DNA of 64,000 bases from AcAMD-5 sp044343935 (lineage in GTDB: Bacteria > Actinomycetota > Actinomycetes > S36-B12 > UBA5976): the NCBI GenBank assembly GCA_044343935.1, contig JBIJDU010000003.1:1-64000 (forward strand). Direction: 5' to 3'. Shown here one piece after another: positions 54,820-62,820 of the stretch. The notes beneath the pieces were generated by a model that made no database searches, had not been told where the DNA came from, and saw nothing but the letters and a program-made list of their open reading frames with translations. A program made the translations under genes and the position numbers. Position 1 is the first letter of the stretch. Every line of letters starts with the position of its first letter.

Positions 54820-55778
54820 TGCTGAACAGTCGAACCATCCAGCCAGCCACACTGCAAGAAGTGGGCGCAACTGAGGCTAGCCTAAAAGCATTTCTGCATG
54901 GATTACCTGGCGTTGATCAAGTTGGTGCTGATGCTCGAGCAGCGATGCTAGGCACAAGATCAATAAAAACTTCGGCAAAAAATCAAGCCATTGATTTAGC
55001 AATCAGCATGATTGATTTAACAACACTAGAAGGTGCCGATACGCCAGGCAAAGTTCGCACGCTGTGTGCAAAGGCAAAACGGCCAGATGCGGAAGATCCA
55101 ACAGTGCCAACTGTCGGTGCAGTTTGTGTCTATGGCGATTTAGCAAACATTGCCAAGCAGGAATTGCAACATACCGATATCAAAGTTGCTGCAGTTGCTA
55201 CTGCTTTTCCATCTGGCAGAGCCAGTTTAAAAGTGAAATTACTAGATACTCAAGAAGCAGTAGCTAATGGCGCTGATGAAATTGATATGGTGATTGACCG
55301 TGGCGCATTCCTAGCTGGGCGCTATTTAGATGTGTTTAATGAAATTGTTGCCGTAAAAGAAGTTTGTGGTGAAGCACATCTCAAAGTTATTCTAGAAACT
55401 GGCGAATTGAAAACCTATGACAATGTTAAGCGCGCTTCGTGGCTGGCCATGCTAGCTGGTGCAGATTTTATTAAAACCTCAACTGGAAAAGTTCAGCCTG
55501 CTGCAACTCTGCCGGTAACGCTAGTGATGCTACAGACAATTCGCGACTTTGAAGCGATGACAAACATAAAGGTTGGAATGAAGCCAGCGGGTGGAATTAA
55601 AACCACAAAAGATGCAATTAAATATTTAGTTCTAGTAAATGAGACACTAGGTGAAGCATGGCTCACGCCAAAGTTATTTAGATTAGGAGCATCCAGCCTA
55701 CTGAATGATTTGTTGATGCAGCGATATCGAATGAAAACTGGTCGTTATGCTGGTAATGATTATGTGACGGTTGACTAA
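54819..55778 (+). CDS. deoC: Deoxyribose-phosphate aldolase
   Basis: Cleaves deoxyribose 5-phosphate to acetaldehyde and glyceraldehyde 3-phosphate. 319 aa, the longer DeoC type. IDLTTLEGADTPGK, VCVYGDL, EIDMVIDRGAFLAG, LKVILETGEL and the Schiff-base Lys motif DFIKTSTGK are present. The acetaldehyde produced is the likely substrate of the next gene pair. Confidence 0.94.
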   Translation: MLNSRTIQPATLQEVGATEASLKAFLHGLPGVDQVGADARAAMLGTRSIKTSAKNQAIDLAISMIDLTTLEGADTPGKVRTLCAKAKRPDAEDPTVPTVGAVCVYGDLANIAKQELQHTDIKVAAVATAFPSGRASLKVKLLDTQEAVANGADEIDMVIDRGAFLAGRYLDVFNEIVAVKEVCGEAHLKVILETGELKTYDNVKRASWLAMLAGADFIKTSTGKVQPAATLPVTLVMLQTIRDFEAMTNIKVGMKPAGGIKTTKDAIKYLVLVNETLGEAWLTPKLFRLGASSLLNDLLMQRYRMKTGRYAGNDYVTVD

Positions 55779-55780
55779 TT

Positions 55781-57223
55781 ATGAAATTTGAATATTCGCC
55801 GGCACCAGAATCAACTGCCATAGTCAATATCAACTCAAGTTATGATCTATTTATTAATGGTGAATTTGTGCCAAGTAGGACTGGTAAGAAATTCCAAACT
55901 ATTAACCCTGCAACTGAAGCAGTGCTAGCTGAAATAACTGAAGCGTCTGATTTGGATGTCGATGCTGCGGTTTTAGCAGCCAGAAAAGCTTACAAAACAT
56001 GGTCAAAATTAACTGGTACTGAGCGAGCGAAATATATCTATCGAATTGCTCGAATCATTCAAGATCGGGCACGTGAAATTGCGGTGCTTGAAACATTAAA
56101 CAACGGAAAGCCCATCCGCGAATCGCGCGATGTGGATATTCCGCTAGTTTCGGCTCACTTTTTTCACTATGCCGGTTGGGCAGATAAGTTGGAGTATGCC
56201 GGGATGGGGCCCAACCCAACTCCGCACGGGGTGGTTGGTCAGATAATCCCATGGAATTTTCCCATGCTGATGTTGGCTTGGAAGATTGCGCCAGCACTTG
56301 CTGCTGGAAATACGGTGGTACTTAAGCCAGCTGAAACTACCTCCCTAACCGCGCTGTTGTTTGCTGAAATTTGCCAGCAAGCAGAGCTACCTGCTGGCGT
56401 TGTGAATATTGTGACTGGCGCAGGCGCAACTGGCCGAGCAATTGTTAATCACCCAGATATCAACAAACTTGCTTTCACTGGATCAACTGAAGTTGGTCGG
56501 ATGATTGCCCAAGCTGTAGCTGGCACAGCTAAGAAATTGACGTTGGAGTTAGGTGGCAAGGCTGCCAACATTGTGTTTGATGATGCCCCGATTGATCAAA
56601 CTGTTGAAGGGATTGTCAACGGAATTTTCTTCAATCAAGGTCATGTTTGCTGTGCTGGCTCTCGATTATTAGTACAAGAATCTATCCATGATGAACTGCT
56701 TGCACTGCTTTATCAGCGGCTAGATCGACTTCGAGTTGGTGACCCGCTCGATAAGAACACTGACGTTGGCGCAATTAATTCAGCTGCCCAATTAGCAAAG
56801 ATTCAAGAATTAGCTGCCAGCGGTGATGCGGAAGGGGCGCATCGATGGAGCGCATCATGCGAATTGCCAGCAACTGGCTTTTGGTTCCCACCCACAGTAT
56901 TTACCAATGTTTCACAATCACATCGAATTGCTCGAGAAGAAATTTTTGGGCCAGTGCTGAGTGTGCTAACTTTCCGCACCCCAGATGAAGCCATTTCAAA
57001 AGCAAATAACACGCCATATGGCTTAAGCGCTGGTATCTGGACTGAAAAGGGAAGCCGTATTTTGGAAGTTGCCAGCAAGCTTCGCGCCGGTGTGGTCTGG
57101 GCCAATACCTTTAATAAGTTTGATCCAACTAGCCCATTTGGTGGCTACAAGGAATCCGGCTATGGCCGTGAAGGTGGCCGGCATGGCTTAGAAGCATATT
57201 TAGTAGCGAGCAAAAATGACTAA
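55781..57223 (+). CDS. Aldehyde dehydrogenase, catalytic half of an ALDH16-like pair
   Basis: 480 aa NAD(P)-dependent aldehyde dehydrogenase. FINGEFVPSRTGKKFQTINPAT, IIPWNFPMLMLAWKIAPAL, FTGSTEVGR, LTLELGGKAANIVFDDA (general-base Glu) and FNQGHVCCAGSRL (catalytic Cys) are intact, as is the C-terminal PFGGYKESGYGREGG. It starts 2 nt after deoC and probably oxidises the acetaldehyde made by DeoC. It overlaps the next gene by 8 nt. Confidence 0.92.
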   Translation: MKFEYSPAPESTAIVNINSSYDLFINGEFVPSRTGKKFQTINPATEAVLAEITEASDLDVDAAVLAARKAYKTWSKLTGTERAKYIYRIARIIQDRAREIAVLETLNNGKPIRESRDVDIPLVSAHFFHYAGWADKLEYAGMGPNPTPHGVVGQIIPWNFPMLMLAWKIAPALAAGNTVVLKPAETTSLTALLFAEICQQAELPAGVVNIVTGAGATGRAIVNHPDINKLAFTGSTEVGRMIAQAVAGTAKKLTLELGGKAANIVFDDAPIDQTVEGIVNGIFFNQGHVCCAGSRLLVQESIHDELLALLYQRLDRLRVGDPLDKNTDVGAINSAAQLAKIQELAASGDAEGAHRWSASCELPATGFWFPPTVFTNVSQSHRIAREEIFGPVLSVLTFRTPDEAISKANNTPYGLSAGIWTEKGSRILEVASKLRAGVVWANTFNKFDPTSPFGGYKESGYGREGGRHGLEAYLVASKND

Positions 57224-58052
57224 TCCAATTGAAGTTAAACGAACTGCCAAGTTATTTATCAATGGCGCATTTCCTCGCTCCGAATCAGGTCGTTCTTATC
57301 CGGTATCAGACGCAGCTGGCAACTTCATTGCCAATGTCGCTAATGCAACTAGAAAAGATGCTCGCGATGCGGTTGTTGCAGCAAGTGCAGCTCAGCCAAA
57401 ATGGACTAGCGCCACCGCGTATAACCGGGGCCAGATTCTTTATCGAATCGCAGAGATGCTCCAAGGCCGTAGCGCTCAATTTGTTTCGGAATTAAAAGCC
57501 GCTGGAGTTAAGCATGCGGAAGCTGAAGTGAATCAAGCAATTGATCGAATCATCTGGTATTCCGGCTGGTCCGACAAATTAGCCATGACGCAAGGTAGTG
57601 CCAATCCAGTAGCTGGCCCATATTTCAACTTCTCGATTCCCGAGCCAACTGGGGTCATCGCAGTAATTATTAGCGAGCACCCCCCACTAATTTCGCTGGT
57701 TGATCAGATCTGTGCTGCAATTGTTAGTGGCAACACGGTAGTTGCGCTAGCGCAACAATCCGCACCACTTGTTGCAGTTTCCTTTGCTGAAGTGCTGGCA
57801 ACTTCTGATTTACCAGCGGGTGTAGTTAATTTACTAACTTGCGATTCAGATGAGATTGCAATTTGGCTTGCTTCCCACTTAGAAGTAGATGGCATTGATA
57901 TAAGCGGTGTTACTGATATTGCCTTCAAGACTAAATTGGAAGCTGAAGCTGCAATTAATCTAAAGCGCGTACTGCGCGAATTCAAAGACGGTTATCAAGC
58001 GATGAAAACTTGGCTGGAGATTAAAACCGTTTGGCACCCACAGGGGTTCTAG
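57216..58052 (+). CDS. Truncated, non-catalytic aldehyde dehydrogenase-like protein
   Basis: 278 aa. It aligns with the N-terminal half of aldehyde dehydrogenases (LFINGAFPRSESGRSYPV, GVIAVIISEHPPLISLV, IVSGNTVVALAQQSAP, DLPAGVVNLLT). It ends before the region holding the catalytic Cys and lacks the ELGG Glu motif. This is the arrangement of the second domain in ALDH16 enzymes, where both domains are one chain; here they are two overlapping genes. It is not a decayed copy: the frame is open and coupled. The stop overlaps add by 4 nt. Confidence 0.8.
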   Translation: MTNPIEVKRTAKLFINGAFPRSESGRSYPVSDAAGNFIANVANATRKDARDAVVAASAAQPKWTSATAYNRGQILYRIAEMLQGRSAQFVSELKAAGVKHAEAEVNQAIDRIIWYSGWSDKLAMTQGSANPVAGPYFNFSIPEPTGVIAVIISEHPPLISLVDQICAAIVSGNTVVALAQQSAPLVAVSFAEVLATSDLPAGVVNLLTCDSDEIAIWLASHLEVDGIDISGVTDIAFKTKLEAEAAINLKRVLREFKDGYQAMKTWLEIKTVWHPQGF

Positions 58053-59137
58053 CTAAATTTTGCTATTGCTGCTGCATAGCCTGGTTTTACTATCTCATTA
58101 ATGATTGCCAGCCGTTGATCAAATGGAATAAAGGCACTTTTCATTGCATTAATGGTGAGCCAGCGCAGCTGTTCCAGCGTGAAGCCAGCCTGGGTATGTA
58201 ATAGATACATCTCATTTGTCATGGAGGTTTGCGACATAAGTCGATTATCAGTATTCACGGTAGCGCGAAAACCTAATTTGGTCAGCGTGGTGATTGGATG
58301 CTCGGCAATACTTTTTGCAGCACCAGTATGAACATTTGACACTGGACATAATTCCAGCGGCACCCGGCGATCTCTGACGTAATGTGCCAATTCACCTAAC
58401 TCAAAACTGCCATCAGGTAAGGTCTTGATGTCATCGATGATTCGAACACCATGCCCTAATCGATCCGCACCACAAACCTGAACCGCTTCCCAGATCGATG
58501 GCAAGCCAAACGCTTCGCCAGCATGAATGGTCATATGAAAGTTAGCCCGGTGAATCTCATCGAAGGCATCAAGATGTCTGGCTGGTGGATATCCCGCTTC
58601 TTTGCCGGCAATATCAAATCCAACAACACCTTTACTGCGCCATCTAATGGCTAACTGGGCAATCTCCGTTGATCGAGCCGCCGTACGCATTGCAGTTAGC
58701 AAGGTGCGCATCACAATTGGTTTGCCGGCTTGGCCCATATCTTTTTCGCCTCTAGCAAAACCGGTAACAACCGCCTCAACAATTTCATCCAGCGATAAAC
58801 CTTTTAACTGGTGTAGTTCTGGGGCAAATCTAATTTCGGCATAAACCACTCCATCATTGGCATGATCCACCGCACATTCATAGGCAACTTGTTCAATTGA
58901 AGCAAAACTTTGCATCACGCCAACTGTGTGTTGGAAAGTTTCTAAATAAGTTTCTAGCGACCCAGAGTCGCAGGCATCTTTAATCGATTTTGCTAACTCA
59001 ACTGGATCGGTAGTTGGCAGTCCTTGATAGCCCTCAACTTTGGCTAGTTCAGCCACCGTCTGGGGGCGAAGTCCCCCATCGAGATGGTCATGCAGCACTG
59101 CCTTAGGCAGGGTCTTGATCTGATCAAAAGTAAGCAT
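58049..59137 (-). CDS. add: Adenosine deaminase
   Basis: Deaminates (deoxy)adenosine to (deoxy)inosine. About 362 aa from ATG 59137, with AGGGG upstream (frame open to 59200). Zn ligands and catalytic residues: KAVLHDHLDGGLRP (HxH), TIHAGEAFG (His/Glu), DRLGHGVRI and ATVNTDNRLMS (Asp). Its product is a substrate for the purine nucleoside phosphorylase at 51400. It is divergent from the purine permease. Confidence 0.94.
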   Translation of the reverse strand: MLTFDQIKTLPKAVLHDHLDGGLRPQTVAELAKVEGYQGLPTTDPVELAKSIKDACDSGSLETYLETFQHTVGVMQSFASIEQVAYECAVDHANDGVVYAEIRFAPELHQLKGLSLDEIVEAVVTGFARGEKDMGQAGKPIVMRTLLTAMRTAARSTEIAQLAIRWRSKGVVGFDIAGKEAGYPPARHLDAFDEIHRANFHMTIHAGEAFGLPSIWEAVQVCGADRLGHGVRIIDDIKTLPDGSFELGELAHYVRDRRVPLELCPVSNVHTGAAKSIAEHPITTLTKLGFRATVNTDNRLMSQTSMTNEMYLLHTQAGFTLEQLRWLTINAMKSAFIPFDQRLAIINEIVKPGYAAAIAKFS

Positions 59138-59290
59138 CTTGCCCCTATCTAAGCCGATGAAACATTGAATTAACACGCCGCCCACCCGCTCAACGCGCAA
59201 GTAACCTACAAAAAGTCCTAGGCTCGCGCCAAACCGGGCTTCCCCGCCCCTTCTCCGGTTTCCATCTAACGAGAAGTCCCAGGAGGACCC

Positions 59291-60727
59291 GTGCTGGAAA
59301 GCGTGTTCAAATTAAAACAACGAGGAACCACCGTCGGAACTGAAATACGCGGCGGCCTCGTTACGTTCTTAACGATGGCTTACATCATCGTACTAAATCC
59401 GCTGATCTTGGGTTACACCCCAGATATCAACGGTCAGTACTTAGCTGGTGGTGAAGCACCAAACTTGCCAATGATTGCTGCCGCAACCGCATTAGTTGCT
59501 GGCGTGCTAACCATTTTGATGGGAGCTGTGGCTAACTTTCCGTTAGCTCTAGCAACTGGATTGGGCATCAATGCCTTCGTGGCTCGAATCGCTGCAAACT
59601 ACATGTCCTGGAACGAAGTGATGGGACTTGTCGTACTAGAAGGTTTGATCATTACGGTATTAGTCCTAACTGGATTCCGAGTTGCGGTTTTCAAGGCAAT
59701 CCCACGACAGTTAAAAGTTGCTATCTCTGTTGGTATTGGATTGTTTATCGCACTAATTGGACTAGTTGATGCTGGCTTTGTGCGTTGGACGCAATCTGCC
59801 GTGCCACCGTTAACCCTTGGCGTTGGCGATAAATTAGTTGGTTGGCCAGTAGTTGTATTCATTCTTGGTGTACTAACTATTTCAGTGCTTTATGCTCGAA
59901 AAGTGCGCGGTGCCATCTTGATCGGTGTTGTTGGTGCCACCGTGCTGGCTGTAATTTTGGAAGCCGCATACAACATTGGTCCAGCATTTATTTCGCCGGA
60001 AGAAAACAATCCAAGTGGTTGGGGTCTTAATGTGCCATCAATTCCAGATTCATTTGTTGCCACTCCCGATTTTGGCCTACTAGGACAATTTGATCTGCTT
60101 GGTGGTTTTGCTACCGCTGGCATCTTGACTGCTGGCTTGTTGGTGTTCTCGCTGCTCATTACTGACTTCTTTGACACCATGGGAACCATGACCGCAATTA
60201 GTGCTGAAGCGGGCTTAACTGACAATAATGGCAATATTCCAAGTGCAGACCGAATCTTGCTAGTTGACTCACTTGCCGCCGTTGCTGGCGGTGCTGCTGG
60301 TGTTTCATCAAACACCTCTTACATCGAATCAGCTTCTGGTGTTGGTGAAGGTGCTCGAACTGGATTGGCATCAGTTGTAACTGGTGTCGCATTCCTACTT
60401 GCAACTTTCCTATCCCCCCTAGTTGCGTTAGTGCCATACGAAGCCGCAACACCGGCTTTGATTGTGGTTGGCTTCTTGATGATGACACAGATCAAAGATA
60501 TTGATTGGACTGATGTCACTATTGCACTACCAGCATTCTTGACCATCATCTTGATGCCATTTACCTACTCGATCGCAGTTGGTATTGGTGCTGGTTTCGT
60601 AACTCACGTAATTTTGAAGGCATTCACTGGTAAGGCAAAGGACATCCACCCAATGATGTGGGTTGCTGCTGGTGCATTCTTCATTTACTTTGCGAAGTAC
60701 CCAATTGAAATCCTATTTGGGATCTAG
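59291..60727 (+). CDS. NCS2 purine-base permease, AzgA/PbuG type
   Basis: 478 aa with about 12-14 helices. GLVTFLTMAYIIVLNPLIL near the start, ALATGLGINAFVA, DFFDTMGTMTAISAEAG (family signature) and GVSSNTSYIESASGVGEGARTG mark AzgA-type guanine/hypoxanthine/adenine transporters. GTG 59291 has AGGAGG upstream. The 153-bp leader region contains a 7-bp AAACCGG/CCGGTTT dyad (59231-59261) but no purine riboswitch that I can recognise. Confidence 0.92.
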   Translation: MLESVFKLKQRGTTVGTEIRGGLVTFLTMAYIIVLNPLILGYTPDINGQYLAGGEAPNLPMIAAATALVAGVLTILMGAVANFPLALATGLGINAFVARIAANYMSWNEVMGLVVLEGLIITVLVLTGFRVAVFKAIPRQLKVAISVGIGLFIALIGLVDAGFVRWTQSAVPPLTLGVGDKLVGWPVVVFILGVLTISVLYARKVRGAILIGVVGATVLAVILEAAYNIGPAFISPEENNPSGWGLNVPSIPDSFVATPDFGLLGQFDLLGGFATAGILTAGLLVFSLLITDFFDTMGTMTAISAEAGLTDNNGNIPSADRILLVDSLAAVAGGAAGVSSNTSYIESASGVGEGARTGLASVVTGVAFLLATFLSPLVALVPYEAATPALIVVGFLMMTQIKDIDWTDVTIALPAFLTIILMPFTYSIAVGIGAGFVTHVILKAFTGKAKDIHPMMWVAAGAFFIYFAKYPIEILFGI

Positions 60728-60735
60728 TTCGCTTT

Positions 60736-60777
60736 AAAAATAGCCGGTGCAACATTTGCGTTGCACCGGCTATTTTT
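60736..60777 (+). terminator. Bidirectional terminator between the purine permease and cupin genes
   Basis: Arms 60736-60753 and 60760-60777 are perfectly complementary (18 bp) with a 6-nt loop. There is an A-run on the left and a T-run on the right, so it works for both converging genes. The stop codon of the cupin gene lies at its right edge. Confidence 0.93.
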
Positions 60778-61129
60778 ATTCTTCTCGATTTACTAAATCA
60801 GGCGAAAATGCTGGCAAACAAATTGCAACGTATTCAGTTTCAACATCTAAGGTGGAATAGCGAATACGCTCACCCGCTTTTGTGATGATGGCTTGGCCGG
60901 CAGTGATAATGGTGATGCCACGTTCATGCTCTAATTGGACTTTGCCGCGCAACACTAAAGTGATTTCATCAAACTCTGGCGTCTGAAACGGTTCAGTCCA
61001 ATTCGGTGGTGCCACCATTTTGGCAACTGACAGATCTGAATTGCCAGAATTTACGGCACCGACAAATTCCAAAATCTCTTTGCCGCCCGGCACTTCAATT
61101 GCAGTTGGTGCTGAAATTAGTTTTGGCAC
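60776..61129 (-). CDS. Cupin-domain protein
   Basis: 117 aa forming a single small beta-barrel: TPEFDEITLVLRGKVQLEHERG and ITAGQAIITKAGERIRYST are the two cupin motifs, in a form like EutQ-type cupins. No ligand can be assigned. It starts directly after deoA with no gap, so it is the last gene of the permease-cdd-deoA-cupin operon and may be involved in nucleoside use. Confidence 0.75.
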   Translation of the reverse strand: MPKLISAPTAIEVPGGKEILEFVGAVNSGNSDLSVAKMVAPPNWTEPFQTPEFDEITLVLRGKVQLEHERGITIITAGQAIITKAGERIRYSTLDVETEYVAICLPAFSPDLVNREE

Positions 61130-62419
61130 TTATGCTCCTACTCGACCTAAGATCAAATCTGGTTTAGTCACATTTTGACTATCAGAAATCTCAATTGCAT
61201 CACTGAGCGCTGAGATTGCTAATTCGAATCTTGCTTCGTCATCACTATGCAGATTTATCATTGTTGCGCCAGCTGATATCGCCGCTCCCAACTCAATCTC
61301 CCAGGTAACTCCGGCTGCTGCCTGCACCGCATCTTCCTTTCGGCTTCGGCCAGCACCAAGTCGCCAAGCGGCGATGCCCACCGCTAACGCATCAAATTTA
61401 GAAACTACGCCTGTTTTTGATGCAGTTATTTGATGAGTGAATTTTGCCCTGGCTAGTGGTTTAGTTAAGTCGCCATGCTGCGCCTTGATCATGGCTTCCC
61501 ATTTTGCCATCGCTTTGCCATTTTTGAGATTTTCTACTGGGTTTATGCCAGTAATGCCAACTAACTGCAGCATTTCCGATGCCAGCTCAACCGTTAACGC
61601 CACCACGTCAGCTGGACCGCCGCCGTTGAGTACTTCAATTGCTTGGTTTACCTCAAGAGCATTGCCAGCTGCTTGCCCTAACGGCTGTGCCATGTTGGTC
61701 AGCAGCGCCTTGGTTTTAACCCCAGCAGCATTCCCAATCTCAACCATAGTTTTCGCAAGTTCGGTTGCCTGATCTAAAGTTTTCATAAAGGCACCTGAGC
61801 CCACTTTGACATCTAACACCAGCGCAGAAGTTCCTTCTGCAATTTTTTTGCTCATAATTGATGAGGCAATCAGCGGGATAGCTGGCACTGTGCCAGTGAC
61901 ATCGCGAAGCGCATATAGTTTTTTATCTGCTGGTGCTAAGCCAGCGCCAGCCGCACAAATAACTGCGCCAACTTGTTGCAGCACCGCCAGCATCTGCGCA
62001 TTTGTCAGATTTGCTTGCCAACCTGGAATTGATTCCAATTTATCAAGCGTGCCACCAGTATGGCCAAGACCGCGGCCAGATAGCTGTGGCACGGCGGCAC
62101 CATATGATGCAACTAATGGCGCTAGTGGCAGCGTGATCATGTCGCCCACGCCGCCAGTTGAATGCTTATCGACAGTGGGCAGCGCCAAACTGGAAAAATC
62201 CAACCGCTCGCCACTGTTGATCATGGCCTGGGTCCAGTCCACTATTTCGCGCATCTGCATGCCATTTAACAAAATTGCCATCGCCATTGCGGACATCTGC
62301 TCATCGGCCACTACACCTCGGACATAAGCATCGATCATCCAATTTATTTCAGCGGTGGATAGTTGACCAAAATCGCGTTTAGTTGCGATTAAATCAACCG
62401 CGGAAAATGGTTCAATCAT
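61130..62419 (-). CDS. deoA: Thymidine phosphorylase
   Basis: Phosphorolysis of thymidine and deoxyuridine to base and deoxyribose 1-phosphate. 429 aa: LSTAEINWMIDAYVRG, DKHSTGGVGDMITLPLAP (signature), SGRGLGHTGGTLDKLESIPG, LIASSIMSKKIAEGTSALVLDVKVG and the C-terminal GAAISAGATMINLHS. It overlaps cdd by 4 nt. Confidence 0.95.
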   Translation of the reverse strand: MIEPFSAVDLIATKRDFGQLSTAEINWMIDAYVRGVVADEQMSAMAMAILLNGMQMREIVDWTQAMINSGERLDFSSLALPTVDKHSTGGVGDMITLPLAPLVASYGAAVPQLSGRGLGHTGGTLDKLESIPGWQANLTNAQMLAVLQQVGAVICAAGAGLAPADKKLYALRDVTGTVPAIPLIASSIMSKKIAEGTSALVLDVKVGSGAFMKTLDQATELAKTMVEIGNAAGVKTKALLTNMAQPLGQAAGNALEVNQAIEVLNGGGPADVVALTVELASEMLQLVGITGINPVENLKNGKAMAKWEAMIKAQHGDLTKPLARAKFTHQITASKTGVVSKFDALAVGIAAWRLGAGRSRKEDAVQAAAGVTWEIELGAAISAGATMINLHSDDEARFELAISALSDAIEISDSQNVTKPDLILGRVGA

Positions 62420-62820
62420 GAAGTGCTACGGGTTGCTAAATCATCTGGGCCAAAAGCATCTGGCAGCAGTGTGGCAAATGCAATTGGTCCGTTGCTGGTC
62501 ATGAGTTGTAGCGTTCGACCGCCATGTTCCCATAACAATTGTCGGCATCTGCCGCATGGTGCAACTGGTTGCCCATCGCTGGCAACTACAACTAGTGCTG
62601 CCAACGTGCCGCCGCCCTGTCGTGCCAAATCGCTGACTAAGCCGCACTCGGCACACAATCCAAGACCGTAAGAAGCATTCTCCACATTACAACCAGTAAT
62701 CAATCTGCCATCGGTGGTCATTGCAGCCGCGCCAACTGGGAATTTGGAATATGGGCAGTAAGCAAACGCAAGCATCTTTCGTGCTTCATCCCAAAGCAAA
62801 TCCCAATTTATTTCGCTCAT
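62416..62820 (-). CDS. cdd: Cytidine deaminase
   Basis: Zn-dependent deamination of (deoxy)cytidine. 134 aa, tetrameric type: CPYSKFPVGAAAMTTDG, NVENASYGLGLCAECG (His replaced by Cys ligand, catalytic Glu) and PCGRCRQLLWE (two Cys ligands). Overlaps deoA and the permease gene by 4 nt each. Confidence 0.95.
   Translation of the reverse strand: MSEINWDLLWDEARKMLAFAYCPYSKFPVGAAAMTTDGRLITGCNVENASYGLGLCAECGLVSDLARQGGGTLAALVVVASDGQPVAPCGRCRQLLWEHGGRTLQLMTSNGPIAFATLLPDAFGPDDLATRSTS

Noticed and set aside
57216..58052. Second aldehyde dehydrogenase as a pseudogene
   Set aside because: The frame is intact, overlaps its partner by 8 nt and matches the known truncated second domain of ALDH16, so a real subunit is more likely.
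59231..59261. AAACCGG/CCGGTTT inverted repeat upstream of the purine permease as a riboswitch or operator
   Set aside because: Seven base pairs with a 17-nt loop and no purine-riboswitch core; too weak to name.
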